Source: Anaplasma platys (GTDB taxonomy: Bacteria > Pseudomonadota > Alphaproteobacteria > Rickettsiales > Anaplasmataceae). From it: a stretch of DNA of 64,000 nucleotides. The position numbers were made by a program, and so were the translations under genes. The stretch covers positions 766,001 through 830,000 of the forward strand of contig NZ_CP046391.1 in the NCBI RefSeq assembly GCF_012790675.1. Direction: 5' to 3'. This document shows, piece by piece, positions 21,286 through 29,967 of the stretch (position 1 is the stretch's first letter; each line of letters begins with the position of its first letter). The notes under the pieces are model-generated. The model searched no databases and was not told the DNA's origin. It worked only from the letters and a program-made list of their open reading frames with translations.

Positions 21286-22563
21286 CTACATTTCCGGACA
21301 AAACAACAATTTGTACCTACCGTCCTCTACGCGAACGGCAAATGCAAAAACCAAGGCTATAAACGTTGCGAACCCTGCGATATATAGCTGGGGCATTATA
21401 TCCATGCCTGTAGTATGGGCAAACCACAAGCACAAAGCAGGAGCTAGACCACCTATGAGGTACCCCATATTGTAGCCAATTGAAAAACAGGTCTGCCTAG
21501 CTCCCACAGGGAAAAGCAGCGTCACAAATGAACCATACCATCCCAAATACAAGCCTGAAACTATGCCCCAGGCAATCCTTGCCACCGCGTGCCCTGCACT
21601 AATGTAGTGAGTTAAAGGAAATATGATGACCGCAATCAACAAAAGAGCCACCACAAATAACCTGCGCCGATTTTGAAAATCTTTGATCAAAAGGTTTGAG
21701 CTCGCAGTCATAGCCAACAAAACCGTGGCAAATTCGTATTCAAAAAACCCTGCCTTGTTGCTGATCTCCATATAGACCACGGAAATATAGAAAAACCCCG
21801 CGGATAATCCCGACATCGAAGCAATCAGTAAAACACCAAGAATATTTTTCATCAGAGACTTGGGAATATTCTCCCTGCGTCCCCTTGCCTTGTACTCAGT
21901 GAACTCCGCGCTCTCTATTATAAGCTTTCGTAGCTTCGGAACAGGCAAACTTACAAGGAACGCAACAAAAAATGGGATCCTCCATCCCCAAGAATTCATC
22001 TGGTCATGGGACAGTATGGCACCACATATCTTAACAACCAATACACCGCATATCATACCCGTCGCCATGAAAATGATGCGTGCCACCCATACAACACGTA
22101 TCTGTTCCTTGCCAACACTCTCAGAAATAAGTACGACACCGCCCATTTCCGCTCCATACGCAAGACCCTGCATAATACGCAACAGCAGAAGTGCCAAAAC
22201 TGAAAATACCCCCCAAACCTCAGGTGTTGGCAGCATAGCCATCCCGAGCACCGAGCCCACAAGCAAAAAAGTAGAGGCCTCCAGCGCGACTTTTCTGCCT
22301 CTTTTATCTCCCCAATAGCCAAAAAGTACAGCCCCAAAAGGCCGAGCGGCAAACGCTGACGCAAACACCAAAAAACCGAGAAGGGCACCGACGTAGCTAT
22401 CACCCGAGACAAGAAACTCATCTTGAGAGAAAAACACCTTGCTGATGGTGCTGCTCAAAATCCCATACACGATAAAGTCATAGTGCTCTATCGCGTTGCA
22501 TAGAAGTGTAGAAAACGCAACCTCATTTAAGCCAAAAATCCTTTTAAATGTTTTCAGTATCAC
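21286..22563 (-). CDS. Major facilitator transporter, metabolite:H+ symporter (ProP-like) type
   Basis: Inner-membrane proton symporter of 425 residues with about twelve hydrophobic segments. The loop between helices 2 and 3 reads RPFGAVLFGYWGDKRGRK, the diagnostic motif of the MHS group (ProP, KgtP, CitA). RIMQGLAYGAEMGGVV in helix 4-5 and the GWRIPFFVAFLVSLPV segment are also group marks. Its substrate cannot be read from sequence; osmolytes such as proline or betaine and dicarboxylates are the usual cargo. The start at 22563 gives MILKTFKRIFGLNEVAF, a reasonable cytoplasmic N-terminus. No partner gene adjoins it. Confidence 0.88.
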   Translation of the reverse strand: MILKTFKRIFGLNEVAFSTLLCNAIEHYDFIVYGILSSTISKVFFSQDEFLVSGDSYVGALLGFLVFASAFAARPFGAVLFGYWGDKRGRKVALEASTFLLVGSVLGMAMLPTPEVWGVFSVLALLLLRIMQGLAYGAEMGGVVLISESVGKEQIRVVWVARIIFMATGMICGVLVVKICGAILSHDQMNSWGWRIPFFVAFLVSLPVPKLRKLIIESAEFTEYKARGRRENIPKSLMKNILGVLLIASMSGLSAGFFYISVVYMEISNKAGFFEYEFATVLLAMTASSNLLIKDFQNRRRLFVVALLLIAVIIFPLTHYISAGHAVARIAWGIVSGLYLGWYGSFVTLLFPVGARQTCFSIGYNMGYLIGGLAPALCLWFAHTTGMDIMPQLYIAGFATFIALVFAFAVRVEDGRYKLLFCPEM

Positions 22564-22843
22564 AACAGCTCCTAACGCAACGACGGAATTACCCCTGTCA
22601 TGTCAAAAGTAACATTACATAATACAACGCGCAAGCGCCTAAATTGCAACATATTTTTCTTTGCACGAACACAATGTGCGGATGTGACAATAACAGAATC
22701 AAACGGGCCATTCCCTTAGGTATTACATTGCAGAAGGCAGTTGTATTGGACATATCATCAATTCCGGGGTAGTAAGGCATAATCGGTGTGAAGTCACCGT
22801 CCGTTCGGTATATGAACAATTAGTATGCGCATTTGCACCTGCC

Positions 22844-25771
22844 TCATCTACGCATTGTGAGGTTTATCTCGTGTTCTCCAATCCTTGAAAAAAGCTCGTA
22901 TTCCGCAAATCTCGAAAAATCTGCCCGTGGGTAAAATGGTATCATTTCTTCGGAGTAGGCTCGTAAAAAACCACCGATACCTGCCCGGGCATTCTCTAGC
23001 ATGCTAGCAAAGCCCTCTACTGACATAGCCTCTACATCTTCTGGTGCAATCTTCCAATACTCAAAAGATATATCACTGGCATCAGGGCTTTCTTCTGCCA
23101 CACTTATTGAGTCTATTACTCCTCTAGATGCAAGACCACAGCGCATGTCAATTTGCGATGGAATCGTACCTATCTTGTGACAAACAACTGTAACCGACCT
23201 ATCAGCCCCGTATTCAACTCTATCACATTTAGACGTCACTCTGATATTTTGCCCCACATTCCAGGTAAAAGTATCTCCTATAGTCATTTTTTCGACGTTT
23301 TGTTTTCTCCTGCTGTCAATCCTAAAAAACCCCCTTGACATTTCCTCGAACCTGGGCCACCACAAATCTTGCACATAGGGATAATGTTCACTAACAGCAG
23401 CAAACTCCTTCTTTGCTATATCCATAAGAGCACAGTAGTCATTAGCCAACCCCACCTGCTCGAGGTACTGAGACAATATACGCCTCACTGTACTGGAAAA
23501 GTTCTTAGCAACGCTGCTGACGTCTATACGTCGGACGAAGCGCATTCCCAAAATGTAGCGAGCATAAAACGCAAACGGGTTGTTGAGTAACACATCAACA
23601 GATTCCGCGGTCAATGCTGAAAACACCCTTTGCCTTATCTCCAAAGTCGGGTTAGGAACATCAGCTTCCGTGTGCTTGGTAATACCGACGCAGTGCTCCT
23701 CATGTTGCTCTTTAGCCACAGCAACTTTGCCCTCATGGTTAAAAAGTGACAGTAAAAAGTCCAGGTACCTAACCATCAGAGGTGCCTCCTTAACCTGCCC
23801 ACATGACTCTTCGGACCTGGTTATGTAAACTTTCTTTGCGTGCAGGATCCCATACATAATATATGAGAAATAACCGCAGTACTCCTCAGTTGTTGGTAGC
23901 CCTATCCTGCTTCTCACTTCATCGTTTAACAAAAAACTGCGTGTTAGTTTTGTAAACTCCCCCTCATTGAATCCGGACACCACAATCACGCTACCAGAAG
24001 CAAAAAATGCTGAAGTTATGTCATTTCCCCTGTTATGGAAAAAATGCTCCGCAGCCACAGCTATTAGGGATCTGTAATTAGATATGTAAAACAGTTCGGT
24101 CCGCTTACAACAGCTCTTTAACAAAGCGAAGAAATTGTAGATTTTTCTCTCAGCATCGCGAAACAAACCTTCACTGCAGCGCTTGCCACACATTAAGTTG
24201 CTCAAACAATTAAAATGTTCCTGCGATATTTTTTCCAACGTACAGGGACCTTTTAGCTGTAGCAGCGGAGAAAAAACACTGATCACCTCCTGCCAAAACC
24301 TTACGAAGGCACCGTCGTTAAGTGCAACAACCTTAGAGATCATCTCAAATCCTGAAGCCGCGCTTTCTCTTATCACGCTCAGCTCAAATTCCGATATGAA
24401 GGCTTCGTAGTTATCTCCCTGAGACTCCAAACTGACCAGAGGATGTTTTAGCACTGCAAGCAGTTTTGATGCCTCTCCGCCTGAACTTATTACTTCCAGC
24501 ACACAGACAATTAGCGAGTGCGCTATATAGCAACTGTCCCCTGTTGGAAGTTTTGCATTGCTAACCAACAATTCAGAGCGCACCCTGCTTGCAAGAGAGT
24601 CACTGCCGATAAACAGCACACATGGTGCGTCGAGCGCTCCTTCACAGCTTATTCCATTATTTAGAGCAAGCTTTCCTTTAGCGCTCCCATTGCCCGACCG
24701 GAACTCAAGTAAACCTTGTTTGACCACATCTGCACCGAGGGCACCAGACTCGTTCTCACTGGCATGCAGCTGCAGAATTTCGACAATTTTACGGCTCTCG
24801 TCTCCCTCAGCATCACAAGTTATTAGCTCCACATTGCTCTGAGATCCAATGCCCAGGCCAGATGCAAAGTGTGGTCCTGCAAGCTCGTAATTAAATAGCA
24901 AGTTTACCAGAGAGTTTCTGTGAAAATCACCGATCACCCTCACATCCGCTCTGTCAACTTCTAACGCGAATAGCAACTTCATTAAGTAGTGCTGACAATG
25001 GCTACTATCAAGAGATTTCCACTTATTCGGGGCTAGCTTTAAATCCACAAACGGTAGGATAACCTGTGCATCTTTCAACTTCCCCATCAAAAGCCTGAGA
25101 AATCTTGTAAAAAGCCTGTTATAGGCAGTGCCTACCACTGCCACTTTCTTGGAACTTGACTCAAGTTTCTCTACAAATGACGCAATGTTCTCCTGGCAGT
25201 TCGCAAAAAACCAGTCAACATTCCTGTGCCTGCACCAGTCTTCAAAACCAGCTAAAAATTCCAAGGCAACACTTCCTCTATCAGAAAACTCCCCTCCTGA
25301 TAGCGCTGCCCGCATTGTTCCATAATCAACACAATTTAGACAAACCTCATCGTGCGCCAACAAAAGCTCTCGTGCCAAATCCACGGAATAGTTGCTGAAA
25401 TGCGCATGGTTCCACTCCTCAATAAACTGCACACCCAGCAAGATCGCCTCCACATAATCGCTTCCCTTGTGGTGACAATTACTCCCAGTAGCGACACTAG
25501 AAAATGGCAAAATCTCCGCTATGCCCTCGCGACTGGTCAATTTTAAAATCTCTGCTGCCAGCTGTGTTCTATCTTCGCAGTTCGGCACTATGACAATATC
25601 CACCTGACATTCAATCAAATGGCGGGCCACTACTTTGAGAAATGGAACTGTAGAGTGAACAGTGAAAACTCTTCCACTATTGCCAATCGAACCCACTTTT
25701 TTATCTAACACTATAACTAGCAGGAGTGTACATGCATAACTGTTCGCAGTCACCATCATTGGTGCTGCCAA
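22844..25771 (-). CDS. AddB-like recombination protein with degenerate PD-(D/E)XK nuclease site
   Basis: A 975-residue protein that I read as the B subunit of an AddAB-type double-strand-break repair complex. The N-terminal two thirds look like the inactive helicase-like portion of alphaproteobacterial AddB. The C-terminal part begins LTAESVDVLLNNPFAFYARY, matching the LS-TEVE-W-RDPYAIYA block that opens the AddB nuclease domain. The catalytic residues are eroded: the GTLIH motif reads SSTVRR, the DYKTG motif reads CHKIG, and the Q-x-P-LEA motif reads SRGVIDS. If this alignment is right, the protein is structural rather than nucleolytic. The start is uncertain; GTG codons at 25711 and 25696 agree better with family N-termini. 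No addA is next to it. It is divergent from hemB. Confidence 0.65.
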   Translation of the reverse strand: MAAPMMVTANSYACTLLLVIVLDKKVGSIGNSGRVFTVHSTVPFLKVVARHLIECQVDIVIVPNCEDRTQLAAEILKLTSREGIAEILPFSSVATGSNCHHKGSDYVEAILLGVQFIEEWNHAHFSNYSVDLARELLLAHDEVCLNCVDYGTMRAALSGGEFSDRGSVALEFLAGFEDWCRHRNVDWFFANCQENIASFVEKLESSSKKVAVVGTAYNRLFTRFLRLLMGKLKDAQVILPFVDLKLAPNKWKSLDSSHCQHYLMKLLFALEVDRADVRVIGDFHRNSLVNLLFNYELAGPHFASGLGIGSQSNVELITCDAEGDESRKIVEILQLHASENESGALGADVVKQGLLEFRSGNGSAKGKLALNNGISCEGALDAPCVLFIGSDSLASRVRSELLVSNAKLPTGDSCYIAHSLIVCVLEVISSGGEASKLLAVLKHPLVSLESQGDNYEAFISEFELSVIRESAASGFEMISKVVALNDGAFVRFWQEVISVFSPLLQLKGPCTLEKISQEHFNCLSNLMCGKRCSEGLFRDAERKIYNFFALLKSCCKRTELFYISNYRSLIAVAAEHFFHNRGNDITSAFFASGSVIVVSGFNEGEFTKLTRSFLLNDEVRSRIGLPTTEEYCGYFSYIMYGILHAKKVYITRSEESCGQVKEAPLMVRYLDFLLSLFNHEGKVAVAKEQHEEHCVGITKHTEADVPNPTLEIRQRVFSALTAESVDVLLNNPFAFYARYILGMRFVRRIDVSSVAKNFSSTVRRILSQYLEQVGLANDYCALMDIAKKEFAAVSEHYPYVQDLWWPRFEEMSRGFFRIDSRRKQNVEKMTIGDTFTWNVGQNIRVTSKCDRVEYGADRSVTVVCHKIGTIPSQIDMRCGLASRGVIDSISVAEESPDASDISFEYWKIAPEDVEAMSVEGFASMLENARAGIGGFLRAYSEEMIPFYPRADFSRFAEYELFSRIGEHEINLTMRR

Positions 25772-25914
25772 TTACTTGCTGTGCAAGCATTGCCATGAAA
25801 CCCGTTAATATTACCACCCGCCACTTACTTTTTGTGCAGATGTCCTTGATAAATGGGTTGATCAACCTCTGCAAAAAAAATATACTCGGCTCCAGTGCGT
25901 TCAGCATTTTGGCA

Positions 25915-26910
25915 ATGCAGTTTCCGAGGACAAGGCTAAGGCGTACCCGCGCTCATGGGTGGCTACGAAGTATGGTAAGGGAGACAGAGCTATCTCCCAA
26001 CGATCTGATTTTGCCCATCTTCGTCCATGAGGACAGCGAGGATAGTATGGTGCTGGATGGGTTGGAGTGCATGAAGCGCTTGTCTCCTGAAAGCGCGGTA
26101 AATGCGGCTCGCCATGCCTACAGCGCAGGAGTTAGTGCAGTCATTTTATTCCCTGTAAACTGCATTAAGTCTGACGATGCGGAAGAAGCATATAACCCAG
26201 AGAATCTGGTGTGTAAAACCATCAGGCTAATTAAGGATGCAGTGCCAGAAATTGGCGTAATGGCAGATGTGGCTTTGGACCCCTATACCGTCTCCGGGCA
26301 TGACGGCATCACTGTCGGCAAGGTTGTGGACAATGACGCCACTATTGATGTTCTATGTAAACAAGCCGCAGTTCTCGCTGCTGCCGGATGTGATGTTGTA
26401 GCGCCGTCAGATATGATGGACGGGCGCGTGGGAGCAATAAGGGAGTTTTTAGACAACTGCTCCTTCAGCCAGGTCAGCATATTGTCATATGCTGCAAAGT
26501 ATAGCTCATGCCTGTACAAGCCTTTTCGCGGGGTTGTCGGGTCAAGAACCATGACGCAATCTGTCGACAAGAGGACATACCAAATGGATCCTGCCAACGC
26601 GCGCGAAGCACTTTTTGAATCTCGCTTGGACGTTGACGAAGGTGCCGACATGCTGCTGATAAAGCCAGGAATCTTCTATCTTGACGTACTGAACGAAGTA
26701 AGCAAAGCAGTGGAAATTCCGGTACTGACATACCAAGTAAGCGGAGAATACGCAATGATAAAGTCCGCGGCAATGAATGGGTGGGTGGATTACGATCAAT
26801 GCATGTACGAGTCTCTCCTTAGTCTAAAACGCGCCGGTGCTCGTTGCATCATAACGTACGCGGCCCTGGAGGTTGCAGAACAACTACATTCTCGGGATAT
26901 CAAAAGGTGA
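25915..26910 (+). CDS. hemB: Delta-aminolevulinic acid dehydratase (porphobilinogen synthase)
   Basis: Condenses two 5-aminolevulinate molecules to porphobilinogen in heme synthesis. The family start FPRTRLRRTRAHGWLRSMV leads to ETELSPNDLILPIFVHE; catalytic-lysine regions are SILSYAAKYSS and ADMLLIKPG; the substrate flap and DPANAREALFE are intact. I use ATG 25915 (MQFPRTRL), which is the family start; the frame extends to 25726 without similarity. 331 residues, as usual. The stop overlaps the GTG start of nadE (GTGA), so the two are translationally coupled. Confidence 0.96.
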   Translation: MQFPRTRLRRTRAHGWLRSMVRETELSPNDLILPIFVHEDSEDSMVLDGLECMKRLSPESAVNAARHAYSAGVSAVILFPVNCIKSDDAEEAYNPENLVCKTIRLIKDAVPEIGVMADVALDPYTVSGHDGITVGKVVDNDATIDVLCKQAAVLAAAGCDVVAPSDMMDGRVGAIREFLDNCSFSQVSILSYAAKYSSCLYKPFRGVVGSRTMTQSVDKRTYQMDPANAREALFESRLDVDEGADMLLIKPGIFYLDVLNEVSKAVEIPVLTYQVSGEYAMIKSAAMNGWVDYDQCMYESLLSLKRAGARCIITYAALEVAEQLHSRDIKR

Positions 26911-28580
26911 CGACAACATTAATAGCACAGCTTAACTACCACACTGGAAATGTCGTGGGCAACACAGAGAAACTCTTCTCCATAACCTCAAGCGCCGGAA
27001 AGTTGGGATCCGACCTGGTTATATTTGGCAGGTACGCCGTTTGTGGACTCTTGGAAAAAGACCCTGTGCTTGCGGGAGACTTTTTCAACTTATGTCTAAA
27101 AGGACTAAGTGATCTGGCAGCGCAAGTGAAGGGGATATCCGTAATAGTTGGCAGCGTGCTTCTTGATCAAGGGTCTTTATCCGAAGTCATCTATCTTATC
27201 ACTCCCGACCAACAGCTCAGGGAGCTCATTCGCATACCTGCTTTCGTTTCCGAGGAATCCGAAAAGTGCGCAGTGTTTAATATAAGCGGCCTGCGAGTTG
27301 CATTATTGCTGCAACGCACTAAACAGGCAGACACTGCCTTACCAAATTCTTGTCATGTGCCTGACAATACTGATTTACTGATTGTACTTGGAAAGTCGCA
27401 GCACCGTTGCAGTGAGGAGCTTGCTTTCCTGGGCACCCCAACCATCACAGCAAAAACTAAGACATTAATTTACCTAAATATGGTAGGGGGCTACACAAGC
27501 CATGTGTTCTCTGGAGGCTCTATCGTTTCTGCAACCCATAGCACACATAAACTGGCACTGTGGAAGGAAGACATAATGCTCCTGGACCTTACGGGACTCG
27601 AAACTACTGCACGTCCTGCCAGCATAAAGGTTCCTTGTTCAGCAACTTCCGCTTACGGCAACGATGACTATGAAATCACACCTAAAACAGTAACCAATTA
27701 CCTTAAATCAAACTGGAAAGAGTCAGCACCAGAACATTCCACAGCGAGTGCCCACAGTAGCTCAGCTCACGAGTTTACATACCAAGGGCTGATGTTGGCC
27801 ATCAGGGACTTTATACACAAAAATTCCTTTGCTGGAGCAGTATTAGGCTTATCAGGAGGTATAGATTCCGCACTTGTAGCTGCTATCACAACAGACGCTA
27901 TAGGCGCCGAAAACGTTCACACCTTTATGCTCCCGACCAGGTATACATCTCGATCCAGCATAGAAGATGCCAAAGAATGCGCTGAAAGACTGGGAATCAT
28001 GCACACTGTTATCTCTATAGAAGAGACCTTTTGTACTTGCACGCGTAGCTTGCAGTCCTTACTTAGCGCTCAAAACTCCAGCGGAGTTGTAGAAGAAAAT
28101 ATTCAATCGAGAATCAGAGGCATGTTTCTGATGGCTGTTAGCAATGGCACAAACCTTCTTTTGCTGGCCACAGGCAATAAGTCAGAACTGCTGACTGGTT
28201 ATATGACTTTATATGGAGATACTTGCGGCGGTTTTGCACCGTTAAAAAGCATATATAAGACAAAAGTCTATGACCTTGTAAATTGGCGCAACCACAACAT
28301 TCCCTACTTGAGTAAGTGCAAAAAGTTAGATATAGTGCCTACGTCCGTGATAGATAAGCCCCCCTCAGCAGAATTAAGGTTTAATCAAAAAGATCAGGAT
28401 ACTTTGCCTGAGTACGACAGGCTAGACCGAATGCTCAAATTGCTGCTAGATGAGCGGCTGAGCAAAGAGGGCGTCGTGCACCGGGGTTTTACCAAAGAGG
28501 AAGTAGATTTAGTAGAACATCTGGTTAAGCGGTCACTTTTCAAACTAAACCAAGTTGCCCCCGGACCGATTGTTTACTAG
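26907..28580 (+). CDS. nadE: NAD+ synthetase with an apparently dead glutaminase half
   Basis: Amidates deamido-NAD to NAD, the final step of NAD synthesis after NadD (11.4 kb). The C-terminal synthetase is intact: PP-loop LSGGIDSAL near residue 316, TFMLPTRYTSRSS, LLATGNKSELLTGYMTLYGD, APLKSIYKT and KPPSAELR. The N-terminal part (residues 1-260) aligns with the nitrilase-like glutaminase of the two-domain enzyme but lacks its triad: the FPEL-x-x-xGYPPEDL region reads FGRYAVCGLLEKD (Glu lost), the Lys region before the PNYGVFDE block is not recognisable, and the Cys of the CEDIW block is absent. The enzyme should therefore depend on free ammonia. Start GTG 26907 overlaps the hemB stop. 557 residues. 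Confidence 0.92.
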   Translation: MTTTLIAQLNYHTGNVVGNTEKLFSITSSAGKLGSDLVIFGRYAVCGLLEKDPVLAGDFFNLCLKGLSDLAAQVKGISVIVGSVLLDQGSLSEVIYLITPDQQLRELIRIPAFVSEESEKCAVFNISGLRVALLLQRTKQADTALPNSCHVPDNTDLLIVLGKSQHRCSEELAFLGTPTITAKTKTLIYLNMVGGYTSHVFSGGSIVSATHSTHKLALWKEDIMLLDLTGLETTARPASIKVPCSATSAYGNDDYEITPKTVTNYLKSNWKESAPEHSTASAHSSSAHEFTYQGLMLAIRDFIHKNSFAGAVLGLSGGIDSALVAAITTDAIGAENVHTFMLPTRYTSRSSIEDAKECAERLGIMHTVISIEETFCTCTRSLQSLLSAQNSSGVVEENIQSRIRGMFLMAVSNGTNLLLLATGNKSELLTGYMTLYGDTCGGFAPLKSIYKTKVYDLVNWRNHNIPYLSKCKKLDIVPTSVIDKPPSAELRFNQKDQDTLPEYDRLDRMLKLLLDERLSKEGVVHRGFTKEEVDLVEHLVKRSLFKLNQVAPGPIVY

Positions 28581-28660
28581 GAAAAACCTCTATAGTACGC
28601 ACTGAAAGTCGGCTACCTTACACATGTGCAAGCAGTGCATGTAAATAAGAAACTTTTATA

Positions 28661-28738
28661 AGAAGCTCGCACGGTTAAACACTTGGTAAAGCGGTCTCGC
28701 TGTGAGCTGACCAGGTTGCCCGGGGCCTATTACTAGAC
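28661..28738 (+). pseudogene. Relic of a nadE 3' end
   Basis: In one frame this segment reads EARTVKHLVKRSRCELTR, then LPGAYY and a stop. It lines up with the last residues of the adjacent NadE, whose tail includes VEHLVKRSLFKLNQVAPG and then PIVY and a stop. DNA similarity is moderate (I estimate about two thirds), so this is an old duplicate. It lies 80 bp past the intact nadE stop and just before the truncated miaB copy. Confidence 0.65.
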
Positions 28739-28794
28739 AACCTACCCTTACTGCAAAGCAGCACGTAGCATTAGCTACACGTCGTGCAAAGCAC

Positions 28795-29963
28795 ACCAAA
28801 GGTCTGTACATAGAATCGTACGGGTGCCAAATGAATGTGTACGATGCACTGATGATGGAGGACGTGTTGCGTCCGGTAGGGTATGCGGTAGTAGAAAAAC
28901 CCGAAGATGCTGATGTGATATTGATCAATACTTGTCATATAAGGGAAAAAGCATCAGAAAAGCTCTATTCAACCTTGGGCCGCATGCGGTTAATCAGGAA
29001 AGACGGATGCCTAATCGTTGTTGCCGGCTGCGTCGCTCAGGCCGAAGGAGAAGCAGTTTTCGAGCGAGCACCATTTGTCGATGTTGTGGTGGGTCCCCAA
29101 GGGCTCCATACGCTTGCTGAGCTCATAATGAAGGTCAAAAGAGACAAGAAACAAATAAATATTGAATTCCCTGTAGTATCAAAGTTCGATGCTATAAAAG
29201 CCGAGAGGAGGGCAAATGGCGGAGTTTCAGCATATGTGTCAGTTCAAGAAGGTTGCGATAAGTTTTGCACGTTTTGTGTAGTACCTTATACCAGGGGCCC
29301 AGAATACTCTCGAACAGTAGAAGCTGTACTGGAAGAAGTAGTACAATTAGTCGACCGTGGAACCAAGGAGATTGTACTTATAGGACAAAATGTCAACGCA
29401 TATCATGGAACCTATAAAGGCATCGAAAGTGACTTAGGAACCCTTATTCGTGAGGTAGCTCGCATAAACGGCGTTGAGCGCATTCGCTATACTACTTCCC
29501 ATCCTAGAGATATGCATCCTACCTTATATGATGCTCACAGGTATGAGCAAAAGTTAGCACCTTTTGTTCACTTGCCAGTTCAGTGTGGCTCAGACCGCAT
29601 ACTTAAAAAAATGAATAGAAAGCATACGGCTGATGAGTATCTAGAAATAGTTGGCAAACTAAGAGAGGCCAATGCTAACATTGCCCTCTCTTCTGACTTT
29701 ATCGTGGGGTTTCCCGGAGAGACAACAAAGGACTTTGAGGATGCTCTTAAGCTTGTTGAAAACGTTGGCTTCTCTCTTGCTTATAGCTTTAAATATAGCC
29801 CGAGACCTGGTACCCCGGGGGCGGAGTATCCAGACCAAGTACCAGATCAGGAGAAAAGTGAACGCCTCTCCGCCCTACAGCGCCTCCTTAACACTCAACA
29901 ACTTGTCTTTAACCAGAGTATGGTTGGCAAGGTCATGGATGTCTTAGTGGGGAACCTCAGTAC
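28795..29963 (+). repeat. 1,169-bp direct repeat, left copy
   Basis: Matches 43149-44317 in the same orientation. I found one difference, A at 29953 against G at 44307 (Asn versus Asp). The offset is 14,354 bp. Confidence 0.9.
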
Positions 29964-29967
29964 GTAG
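28795..29967 (+). pseudogene. Truncated miaB copy, lacking start codon and C-terminal TRAM region
   Basis: This copy matches codons 2 to about 391 of the intact miaB at 43146 with apparently one base difference. The match starts at the second codon: the ATG is replaced by CAC. It ends at 29963, after which the frame closes within two codons (stop at 29965-29967). All three N-terminal Cys blocks (SYGCQMN, NTCHIREK, AGCVAQ) and the radical-SAM C-x3-C-x2-C block (EGCDKFCTFC) are still present, but the last 65 or so residues with the tRNA-binding TRAM part are missing. The first ATG in frame is codon 14 (28831), which already lies past the first cluster Cys. I judge it non-functional as a methylthiotransferase, though an internally started product is possible. 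Confidence 0.85.
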
